From positions 1 to 25,892 of the forward strand of contig JAEWHR010000079.1 in assembly GCA_023387655.1 (NCBI GenBank): a DNA stretch of 25,892 nt. Reading direction: 5' to 3'. Below, piece after piece: positions 1 to 7,343 of the stretch. Each line of letters starts with the position of its first letter. The stretch's first letter is position 1. Both the position numbers and the translations under genes were made by a program. The stretch comes from Bacillota bacterium (GTDB lineage: Bacteria > Bacillota > Clostridia > Lachnospirales > Lachnospiraceae). Below the pieces are notes generated by a model, which searched no databases, was not told the DNA's origin, and was given only the letters and a program-made list of their open reading frames with translations.

Positions 1-6
1 CAATTA

Positions 7-786
7 TTAAAATACCTTTTCCTTTAACATAACAGTAGTAATATACTCAGTATTCTTTAACTCCTTATTTGAGAAAACTTCAGATTTCGTTAATATTGCA
101 TCCATCCATAATTCATCTGCTGCTTGAACTATATCTGCTAAGACAATACCCATGTCAATTAACTTCATATCACCAACTACTGATGTGAAAAATCTAGCTT
201 TTTTACAAAATACATGAATACGGTTACGATACACTACAAAACGCCACGGCTGATTATTCATTGAAGATGGGGAAAGAATGGCAGCTTGCATAATAACCTT
301 CATATTCTCACTGACTTCTTCCTTATATACAATTAAGCTGTCTTCCGACAGACGCTTTGCCTTCTCCGGTAAACGATATATCGATTTATCACTTTTGCCA
401 AATGCAATTGCTATAACATAATCATACTTTAATTTTGATCTTAGCTCTGAATTTGGTTTGATTCCGCCCTGATAACAGGTCGCAATCCCTCTTGCTGTCA
501 GATAGAGCATCATCTGATGCATGAGAAAACCTGCATTAATAAGATAATCCTGCTTTAATTCTGAGGAGATAAGCAGGTAATAAGGTGCTTTCACATGAAA
601 CAAGCCCTTAAATTTTTCATCCTCTTTTGTATTGTCAACAATTATTATGTCATACTCAATGCTACTTTTATATGGCTTTAACTGCTCTTTATAAGAAGTA
701 ATATTCTCAAGCAGCTTCTCCTCTAATGCCTCCATATTATAATTTCTCACTGATTTTCTGACAAACATTGCTTCATACAGATTCAT
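7..786 (-). CDS. nitroreductase family protein (TM1586-like)
   Basis: This is a probable FMN-dependent oxidoreductase of the nitroreductase fold, cytoplasmic, physiological substrate unknown. The 259-residue protein has the family's N-terminal 'RKSVRNY' signature (about residues 10-16) and the C-terminal flavin-contacting motif SPSSMNNQPW (172-181). The two half-domains and the overall length fit the TM1586_NiRdase-type group better than the shorter NfsB/NfnB type. The start is an ATG at 786. The gene lies 26 bp downstream of an AraC regulator on the same strand, so it is probably the last gene of the metH-AI-2E-araC transcript. I see no membrane segment or signal peptide. The family call is firm; the substrate is not. 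Confidence 0.8.
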   Translation of the reverse strand: MNLYEAMFVRKSVRNYNMEALEEKLLENITSYKEQLKPYKSSIEYDIIIVDNTKEDEKFKGLFHVKAPYYLLISSELKQDYLINAGFLMHQMMLYLTARGIATCYQGGIKPNSELRSKLKYDYVIAIAFGKSDKSIYRLPEKAKRLSEDSLIVYKEEVSENMKVIMQAAILSPSSMNNQPWRFVVYRNRIHVFCKKARFFTSVVGDMKLIDMGIVLADIVQAADELWMDAILTKSEVFSNKELKNTEYITTVMLKEKVF

Positions 787-812
787 GGTACTACCTCTGC
801 CTTTCCGATATG

Positions 813-1691
813 CTATAGTGTTTCCGTCGTACGCTGAGCGGTTAAAGACTTTCGATAATTTTGTGGTGAAATACCGAAATATTTCTTAAATAGCTTACTA
901 AAATGATACACATCATCATAACCTATTTCATTTGCTATATTTTTAATACTTCCGCCTTCCCGTTCTGACAAAATATCCTTCGCCTTTTCTAACCTTATCT
1001 TGATTAAGTAATTGATTGGTGACTCTCCTGTCTCCTCTTTAAAAATCTTTGAGATATAAACAGGACTTAAGTACATGTTATGCGCAATCTGATCAAGGGA
1101 TATTTTATGTTCGTAATTCTCCATTAGGTAATTAATAATCCGTTTCACAGCGTAGCTTTTGCTATAAGTTTCAAAATTACACCCCTTCTGGGTTACCTTT
1201 GGTGCTTCAATCACTTCTCTCATCAGAAGCATTAACATCTGAATGAGTTGTGCTTTTAACATAAAGTACTTTCCAACCTGACCAGACTCATTCTCCGCTA
1301 ACATATCATAACAAAGCTTAGAAATCTCGCGCTTTGCCTCTGAACTTAAGTGAACGACATGGCCTTTGTTGCTTAACTGAATAGTATTTTCCGGCATATT
1401 CTTAAATTGAAAATCCGTGAAACCGGTACAAAATTCCACCAACGGCTCTTCCCCTTCTAGTAACATGTTTTGATGAAATACACCAGGATTACAGACAATC
1501 ATGTCACCAGCTTTCACATCATAATATATGTCATCAATACGATATTTACTCATACCCGATAAAATATATGTTAATTCTGTAAAATCCTGATGAGCATGGT
1601 ATGCTGTACGCTTGGCCACACGCATCTTACTGGCAAAAAACACCGTTGGGTTAAAATCACTGTAAGTTAAATCATAATCACCATTGCCCAC
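813..1691 (-). CDS. AraC-family transcriptional regulator, cupin sensor + HTH
   Basis: This is a one-component DNA-binding regulator of 292 residues. Residues about 20-100 form a cupin-like beta barrel; the 'TAYHAHQDFTELTYILSG' stretch and 'GDMIVCNPGVFHQN' are typical of AraC ligand-binding domains. Residues about 180-285 are the double helix-turn-helix, ending in the family signature 'IGYDDVYHFSKLFKKYFGISPQNYR'-like region. The start is a GTG at 1691, preceded by a G-rich ribosome site (GGGGTGG) only a few bases upstream; no better in-frame start is visible. It sits 21 bp after the AI-2E protein and 26 bp before the nitroreductase. This placement makes the nitroreductase or the operon itself plausible targets, which is inference. 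The ligand is unknown, though cupin-AraC proteins often sense sugars. Confidence 0.85.
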   Translation of the reverse strand: MGNGDYDLTYSDFNPTVFFASKMRVAKRTAYHAHQDFTELTYILSGMSKYRIDDIYYDVKAGDMIVCNPGVFHQNMLLEGEEPLVEFCTGFTDFQFKNMPENTIQLSNKGHVVHLSSEAKREISKLCYDMLAENESGQVGKYFMLKAQLIQMLMLLMREVIEAPKVTQKGCNFETYSKSYAVKRIINYLMENYEHKISLDQIAHNMYLSPVYISKIFKEETGESPINYLIKIRLEKAKDILSEREGGSIKNIANEIGYDDVYHFSKLFKKYFGISPQNYRKSLTAQRTTETL

Positions 1692-1712
1692 ACTACCACC
1701 CCTTATCGATTA

Positions 1713-3455
1713 CTATTCATCCTTAGAAATTTTTTCTAACTGTCCGTGCTTCTTCTCCATGATTCCAGGTTCCTTTTGGTTTGGTAACTCTTTTGTAAGG
1801 TTGTTTGAATTACTATTATTTTTGCCTTTCACTAAGTTTTTCATCATTCCTTGAGTTTTCTTTTGGACCTCTCTTAGCGAACTTCCTTCCTTTAATTCAT
1901 AAAAAGATTCTTTGTTAAAGTCGTGATGCATTTCTTTCAATTCTTTATCAGAATCCTTTTTCTTCCCAACAAATACATCTTCTTTTTTGATTCCTACATT
2001 ACTTGCTTTATCTTCGTTACTTTTTTTTCTTTCTTCGTTTTTCCCTGCTTCCTTTTCTCTTTCGTTTTTTCCTGCTTCCTTTTCTCTTTCTCCATATTTT
2101 CCTACTTCTTTTTTTCTTTCTCCGTAATTTCCTACTTCTTTTTTTCTATCATTGTCTCTATTTACTTCTTTCTCATTGCTCTTTAATACTTGATCATCTT
2201 TTAGCTTATAAAATTTTCTAGCTGCCCTTTTCTCCTCTTCCTTCTCTAATGTTTCGCTCAATGGAATTGAAGAAGTATTCGCTGAATAAATATATTTATC
2301 TTCCGGTATCCGTCTTAGTAACAATCGTATCTTTACATTTTCACGTAATAATGTATAGAACACTGACGTTAGTGGAATAAAGATTAACATCCCCATAACT
2401 CCCATTAGGCTTCCACCAATTGTTACTGCAAACAATACCCAAATCGATGGAAGTCCAACCGATCCACCAACGACATGAGGATAGATTAAATTGCCTTCAA
2501 TCTGCTGTAATACATTAAAGATAACAAAAAACCATAACGCTTGAACGGGATTTACCATAAAAATTAAAAATGTTCCAATAAAAGCACCAATAAACGCACC
2601 AAATATAGGAATCAATGCCGTAAATGCAATTAATACTCCTATCAAAAGAGCATAAGGAAAACGTAAAATACTCAAAGTAATATAAAACATAGAACCCAAT
2701 ATAACCGCTTCGATACACTGACCAGATAAGAAGTTCGAAAACGTACGATGTGTTAATTGTAACACCATAATTATTCTATCCGCCCTCTTTTGAGGAAGAA
2801 AACTATAGCAAAGCTTCTTACCTTGTTCCGAAAGTTTTTCTTTGTTTGCCAGAATATATACTGCAAATACAAACCCGATAAAGAAGGTGGTTACACCACT
2901 TATTATATTTTTTATTATGCTGAAAGCAGAGCCCACGACTCCATCAAATAATCCTCTTGATATATTAATTAATGTAGTACTTATATTAGCCCAATCGATT
3001 GCAAATTTATCTAATATGCTATCTATATCTGGGAATTCCACTAACAGCTCTGCAGTTTTTTCTTCTACCCATTTTTGCGCTTCCGGTATGAAATCAGTCA
3101 CAGTATTAGCCAGATCCCCAATGGTTTTACCCACTTCTGGAAAAATCAAAAATGTCACTGTAAATATAATACTTGCTACTAGAATAATGCTAAGTAAGAT
3201 ACTGACCGGTCGTCTAATTTTGTTAACAAACCGATTTTTTGTCTTACCCTTCTGAAATAATTTATCTTCAAACAGACATAAAGGTACATTTAGGATAAAT
3301 GCAATACATCCACCTAAGATGAATGGTGTTAAAACACCAATAATTCTACTAAAAGACATCATTACCACGTCAAAATGCTGTATTCCAACAAATAATAAAA
3401 CGGTAAAGGTAATTATTAACATTATTTTTTTTACATTATTACGATTTAGCTCCAT
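1713..3455 (-). CDS. AI-2E family transporter with long charged C-terminal tail
   Basis: This is a polytopic membrane protein of the AI-2 exporter/YtvI/YubA-like family. Members include autoinducer-2 exporters and Na+(Li+)/H+ antiporters, so the substrate cannot be assigned. Hydrophobic segments fill residues about 10-70, 80-105 and 190-375, including the conserved late block 'FTALIPIFGAFIGAF' and 'GGSVGLPSIWVLFAV'. Family members normally stop near residue 350-390. Here about 190 extra residues follow, very rich in Lys/Glu/Asn and containing a short tandem repeat (about residues 436-474). The tail is predicted to be soluble, probably cytoplasmic and disordered. The start is ATG with GGGAGG close upstream. 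The gene begins 11 bp after metH ends, so it is probably co-transcribed with it. Confidence 0.85.
   Translation of the reverse strand: MELNRNNVKKIMLIITFTVLLFVGIQHFDVVMMSFSRIIGVLTPFILGGCIAFILNVPLCLFEDKLFQKGKTKNRFVNKIRRPVSILLSIILVASIIFTVTFLIFPEVGKTIGDLANTVTDFIPEAQKWVEEKTAELLVEFPDIDSILDKFAIDWANISTTLINISRGLFDGVVGSAFSIIKNIISGVTTFFIGFVFAVYILANKEKLSEQGKKLCYSFLPQKRADRIIMVLQLTHRTFSNFLSGQCIEAVILGSMFYITLSILRFPYALLIGVLIAFTALIPIFGAFIGAFIGTFLIFMVNPVQALWFFVIFNVLQQIEGNLIYPHVVGGSVGLPSIWVLFAVTIGGSLMGVMGMLIFIPLTSVFYTLLRENVKIRLLLRRIPEDKYIYSANTSSIPLSETLEKEEEKRAARKFYKLKDDQVLKSNEKEVNRDNDRKKEVGNYGERKKEVGKYGEREKEAGKNEREKEAGKNEERKKSNEDKASNVGIKKEDVFVGKKKDSDKELKEMHHDFNKESFYELKEGSSLREVQKKTQGMMKNLVKGKNNSNSNNLTKELPNQKEPGIMEKKHGQLEKISKDE
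2036..2150 (-). repeat. four-copy coding minisatellite in AI-2E tail
   Basis: Four imperfect tandem units of about 27-30 bp lie inside the coding sequence. On the plus strand each has the core CCT(G/A)CTTC(C/T)TTTT. On the coding strand they give four copies of roughly (E/D)R-(K/E)-KE-(A/V)-G-(K/N), at residues about 436-474. The two 3'-most coding copies resemble each other more than the other two, as expected from stepwise duplication. The unit length is mostly a multiple of three, so the frame is kept. Confidence 0.7.
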
Positions 3456-3466
3456 GTACCCTCCCG

Positions 3467-5980
3467 CTACATATTTAATAATCTTTTTACTAAGGTGACA
3501 GCCTCCTGTGCATCTTTGGAATAACCGTCTGCTCCAATCTCATCACAATAATCCTGCGTTATTACTGCTCCTCCGATAATAACTTTTGTCTTTAAGGAAG
3601 CTTCATTTCTTAAAGTTACAACTTTTTTCATCTCAAGCATAGTTGTTGTCATAAGTGCAGAGAGAGCTATAATATCCGCGTTAAGCTCTTTGGCAGTTTC
3701 TATGATTTTTTCTGTTGCTACATCCTTTCCTAGATCAATTACAGTAAATCCATAATTCTTAAGCATTAATGCAACCAGATTTTTTCCGATGTCATGAATA
3801 TCACCCGCTACCGTTGCTATGACAATAGTACCTGCCTTTTCGTCTGAAGAATCCTTTTTTAACATAGGCTCTAGATAATCAATGGCAGTCTTCATGGTTT
3901 CTGCTGAGGCTATCAATTGAGGTAAATAATACTTCCCGCTGTCAAAATACTGCCCTACTTGATTTATGGCAGGAATTAACATTGTATCAAGTATTTCGGC
4001 AGCTTTAGTTTGATTATTAACCTCCTCTTCAACAAGAGATAAAATTTTTCTTTTATTTCCTTTAATAACCGCTTCGTAAATAGGAGAGTTTACAGTTTGA
4101 GTTAAGCTCTCGCTTAAATTACCACCTGGCTCATAGCTAGGACCAGTTACATGATCTACCTTACCCTGGACTTTCTCCGTTACCTTTTTGGTTGTATTCT
4201 CTGCCGTTACCATAGGATGTGCTGTTGCACGTTCTATATACCGAAGATCCGCTCCCTCTTTGTTTCGAAGTAAATCTGCTGCATAGGCAGTATTCATAAG
4301 AAGATCTTGACTTGGGTTCGCAATTGCCATCGTTAAACCTGCTTGAATTGCAAAGGATAAAAATGTTGAATTGACAAACTGTCGCTCTGGTAAACCAAAT
4401 GAAATGTTAGATAAACCAACGACTGTCGCTAGAGATAGCTCCTCTTTGCAATAACGTATGGTTTCCATCGTTTGTATCGCCGCTTCTTTATTTGCTCCAA
4501 TTGTATTGACTAGCCCATCTACTATAATATCCTCATCTGATAACCCAATTTCTTTTGCAGCAGAAACGATTGTATTGATGATTTGCTTCTTTTCATTCAA
4601 ATCTTTTGGTAATCCAGCATCTGATAATGGTAAAAGAATAAACATAGCACCATATTTTTTTGCAATTGGAAGTAGCTTTTCAAACTTCTCCTTTTCTAAG
4701 GAGATGGAATTAATTAAGGCACGCCCCGGATATCTTCGAAGGGCAGCCTCAATGACAGAAACATGGCTGGAATCGATACTAAGTGGTAGATTGGTTACTT
4801 GCAGTACTTCCTCTATTACCTTAAGCATCATATCCTTTTCATCGATACCATTCATCCCCATATTGATGTCTAAGATATCTGCACCAAGTTCCTCCTGCTT
4901 GGCCGCCATCTCGCTAACTAGATCTAAAACACCTTCCTTAAGTTGAGCCTGAAGCGCTTTCTTCCCTGTTGGATTGATTCTCTCTCCTACAATTAAGAAA
5001 CGATCCTCCAAAGAAAATTCCATTGACCTTCGTTCTGTGGTTAAAACTCGTAATGGCTTTTTATGAATCCTTGGCGCTTGATAAGACTTTGCTAATTCAC
5101 TTAATAACTTCATGTGCTTTGGAGTTGTTCCACAACAGCCTCCAACAATTGATACCCCGAGTTCTAGAAAAATCTTACAGCTTAACGCAAATTCCTCTGC
5201 TTCCATAGTAAATACGGTCTTATCTTCCACAAGTTTTGGTAGCCCAGCATTTGGTTTTGCAATGAGTGGGACGTTGGCAACCGGAAGCATCTGTTTGATT
5301 ACTTCACTCATCTTTTCAGGCCCGCTAGAACAGTTTACACCAACTGCATCTGCTCCCAAACTTTGAAGCACGATCATTGCTGTCTTAGGATCTGTTCCAT
5401 AAAGTGTTCGATTATCCTCACCAAAGGTTAACGTTACCATGACTGGTAAATCACAAACTTCCTTTGCTGCAATCATGGCTGCTCGACATTCCTGTAGACT
5501 TAACATCGTCTCTACTACAAGTAAGTCAACCCCGGCAGAAACAAGATATCCTATCTGTTCCTTATAGATGGTGATAAGCTCTTCAAAATCCATCTTACCA
5601 AATGGAGAAAGCTGCTCCCCGGTCATCGTTATGTCTCCCGCAATCATTACAGGACGGGTTTCCCCTGTCTCTTTACGATAACGATGAATCGCTTCTTTCG
5701 ATAATTCTACTAACGAATGATTGATTTCTTCTATTCTATGTTCTAAATCATATTCTGCCAGTTTAATTCGGTTACTCGTAAATGTTGGTGCATATAAAAT
5801 ATCAGTTCCAGCATCTAAATACTCTTTCTGTAAGGTTATCAATACCTCTTTATTATCTAAAATCCATGTCTCCGGGCATACACCGGAAGGCATGCCAGCA
5901 TTTTGTAAATTACTTCCCGTGGCTCCATCAAGGATTATGATTTTTTGTTCTATCAGCGCTTTGAATTCATTTTTAGTCAT
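3467..5980 (-). CDS. metH: cobalamin-dependent methionine synthase, short form without activation domain
   Basis: MetH transfers the methyl group of 5-methyl-THF through cobalamin to homocysteine, giving methionine and THF in the cytoplasm. Domains: homocysteine S-methyltransferase (about 1-310) with zinc ligands Cys217 and Cys282/Cys283 (GGCCGTTP); pterin/methyl-THF-binding TIM barrel (about 325-590; 'GERINPTGKK', 'DINMG'); cobalamin cap and Rossmann domains (about 640-837) with the DxHxxG motif, cobalt ligand His729 (GDIHDIG). It ends after the B12 domain, so the C-terminal AdoMet-dependent reactivation domain of the 1227-residue E. coli enzyme is absent. The frame stays open up to a GTG at 6004, but I chose the ATG at 5980 because GAAAGG precedes it at good spacing; this gives 837 residues. 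The AI-2E gene follows 11 bp downstream. No S-box or cobalamin riboswitch was recognised upstream. Confidence 0.93.
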   Translation of the reverse strand: MTKNEFKALIEQKIIILDGATGSNLQNAGMPSGVCPETWILDNKEVLITLQKEYLDAGTDILYAPTFTSNRIKLAEYDLEHRIEEINHSLVELSKEAIHRYRKETGETRPVMIAGDITMTGEQLSPFGKMDFEELITIYKEQIGYLVSAGVDLLVVETMLSLQECRAAMIAAKEVCDLPVMVTLTFGEDNRTLYGTDPKTAMIVLQSLGADAVGVNCSSGPEKMSEVIKQMLPVANVPLIAKPNAGLPKLVEDKTVFTMEAEEFALSCKIFLELGVSIVGGCCGTTPKHMKLLSELAKSYQAPRIHKKPLRVLTTERRSMEFSLEDRFLIVGERINPTGKKALQAQLKEGVLDLVSEMAAKQEELGADILDINMGMNGIDEKDMMLKVIEEVLQVTNLPLSIDSSHVSVIEAALRRYPGRALINSISLEKEKFEKLLPIAKKYGAMFILLPLSDAGLPKDLNEKKQIINTIVSAAKEIGLSDEDIIVDGLVNTIGANKEAAIQTMETIRYCKEELSLATVVGLSNISFGLPERQFVNSTFLSFAIQAGLTMAIANPSQDLLMNTAYAADLLRNKEGADLRYIERATAHPMVTAENTTKKVTEKVQGKVDHVTGPSYEPGGNLSESLTQTVNSPIYEAVIKGNKRKILSLVEEEVNNQTKAAEILDTMLIPAINQVGQYFDSGKYYLPQLIASAETMKTAIDYLEPMLKKDSSDEKAGTIVIATVAGDIHDIGKNLVALMLKNYGFTVIDLGKDVATEKIIETAKELNADIIALSALMTTTMLEMKKVVTLRNEASLKTKVIIGGAVITQDYCDEIGADGYSKDAQEAVTLVKRLLNM

Positions 5981-6228
5981 GTATCTCAACCTTTCTATAC
6001 ACAATGTAACCGTTCCATTCCTAAATCTATTGCTTCATGATAAATAAAAATTGATCTTCTTAAAACTTTTGTAACCTTAAAGTATTGATAAGTACTACGA
6101 ATCACTTTGCTACATAAGTAATTCTTTTATAACCAATGATATCAGAAAATTCTTTTTACCATTTCATAATATAAGTAAAGCATTCCCGCATCTTATACCA
6201 GTCAGTACAAACCATACATAAGAACTTC
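5981..6228. other. intergenic region upstream of metH
   Basis: This 248-bp AT-rich stretch lies between metH and the metallophosphatase, both on the minus strand. It holds no open frame of note, no GC-rich hairpin with a T-tract that would end the upstream transcript, and no convincing -35/-10 pair for metH (there are only isolated -10-like AT runs). Whether metH has its own promoter or receives read-through from the yitJ-type gene is therefore undecided. Confidence 0.5.
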
Positions 6229-7329
6229 TTAAACTTCTCCCTCAGGTAAGAATTCTAGCATACCATAATACCAACCAATCACTCCATTTTTCTTAACTAG
6301 GTAACCTCGACTCGTTGCTTCAATAACAGAAACAACATCACCATAGGTAAGAGGTATCTGATAATCAGAGATATCTTCGGTATGCCACCCATCTCGGTCC
6401 TCACAAAGATAAGTATTAGGAATCCACATCTTATAACCAGAAGACATGTGTTCACAGTACGTAAAGTCTTTTTCGGTACGTAACAACCCTACAAGGCTAT
6501 CTGTCCAAGGAATACAATAGGATGTATCGCCTGCTTCTTGTGTATTTAATACTTTTGCTTTTCTAAGCTGATCTACGTATGTAAAACTTACTTCATCTTC
6601 AAACAAATCTGGTATAATTAATGCATTTAACTGTCCATCTCGTTTGAGTACATTTCCACCGTCGATACTAATAATTTTATTTTCTTTATCAATTTTTGGA
6701 TTGCAATCTGGAATCTCTTTGCAATATAGAGATGTTGGCCAATGACCAACCACGTGATATTTATCAAAATGATAGCCTTGATTCATAAAATCATCAGCTT
6801 TCATTGCTTGAGAAGGTTTCATCTCTTCCATACGACCTGGATAAACCGCTGCATGTGCAAATACATATTGTCCTATTTCTATTATGTGAGGTAAATCACA
6901 GATAAAACTTAATTCTTCCTTATATATCTCGCGTAATTCCTTCTTTACCTTTCCCATATCGATACCACGATGTAACTCAATACCTGCAGCACGACACATC
7001 TCACCGACTAAAGTTTGGTTTCGTATTAAGATATATTTTAATAACTCTTCATTTTTGGTATCCTTAAGCACTTCCATGGCAATCGCATCACAGTTGCCAC
7101 AAACAGCATACACATTATGTGTTTTCATAAGTTCCATCACATAGTGAAGTATATCCAAACTACTTTCTCCCTTTTCTACTATATCACCAAGTAGAATTAG
7201 GATATCCTGTTCACAAAACTCCACTTTTTTTAATAACTCCTTAAAAGCCTTAAAATTTGCATGGATATCGCTGATTACAATTGCACGTTGGCCCTTCTTT
7301 CCATTTGGCCGTTCAACTCTTACTGCCAT
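6229..7329 (-). CDS. metallophosphoesterase (PP2A/PrpE-like) with C-terminal SH3-like region
   Basis: This is a calcineurin-type phosphoesterase using two metal ions. The metal-binding motifs are all visible: DxH at Asp21/His23 (SDIHAN), GDIVEKG at Asp49, GNCD at Asn79, and the later histidines in 'VFAHAAVYPG' and 'VVGHWPTS'. The catalytic part (about 15-260) resembles bacterial PP2A-like Ser/Thr phosphatases and diadenosine tetraphosphatases (PrpE/ApaH), so either a phosphoprotein or a nucleotide could be the substrate. Residues about 275-362 form a separate, aromatic-rich beta region ('YKMWIPNTYL', 'GVIGWYYG') that looks like an SH3-type module and is not part of the minimal fold. The ATG start has GAGGTG at good spacing. 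It begins 14 bp after the bifunctional YitJ-type gene, so the two are probably co-transcribed. Confidence 0.82.
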   Translation of the reverse strand: MAVRVERPNGKKGQRAIVISDIHANFKAFKELLKKVEFCEQDILILLGDIVEKGESSLDILHYVMELMKTHNVYAVCGNCDAIAMEVLKDTKNEELLKYILIRNQTLVGEMCRAAGIELHRGIDMGKVKKELREIYKEELSFICDLPHIIEIGQYVFAHAAVYPGRMEEMKPSQAMKADDFMNQGYHFDKYHVVGHWPTSLYCKEIPDCNPKIDKENKIISIDGGNVLKRDGQLNALIIPDLFEDEVSFTYVDQLRKAKVLNTQEAGDTSYCIPWTDSLVGLLRTEKDFTYCEHMSSGYKMWIPNTYLCEDRDGWHTEDISDYQIPLTYGDVVSVIEATSRGYLVKKNGVIGWYYGMLEFLPEGEV

Positions 7330-7343
7330 CTTGCAACACCTCG

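Noticed and set aside
1923..2221. Two Phe/Leu-rich plus-strand open frames that look like small membrane proteins
   Set aside because: They are the antisense of the Lys/Glu-rich repeat tail of the AI-2E gene (AAA/GAA read backwards gives Phe/Leu/Ser). No ribosome site or promoter is present.
4458..5366. Plus-strand frames of 60-160 codons inside metH
   Set aside because: They are antisense shadows of a well-conserved gene, with Ser/Ile-rich composition, no ribosome site and no recognisable domain.
5981..6004. Eight-codon N-terminal extension of metH to a GTG start
   Set aside because: The extension contains the ribosome site (GAAAGG) for the ATG at 5980, and the MetH domain begins right after that ATG.
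5981..6228. SAM (S-box) or cobalamin riboswitch ahead of metH
   Set aside because: None of the conserved core elements of either class could be found on the minus strand, and there is no terminator hairpin before the gene.
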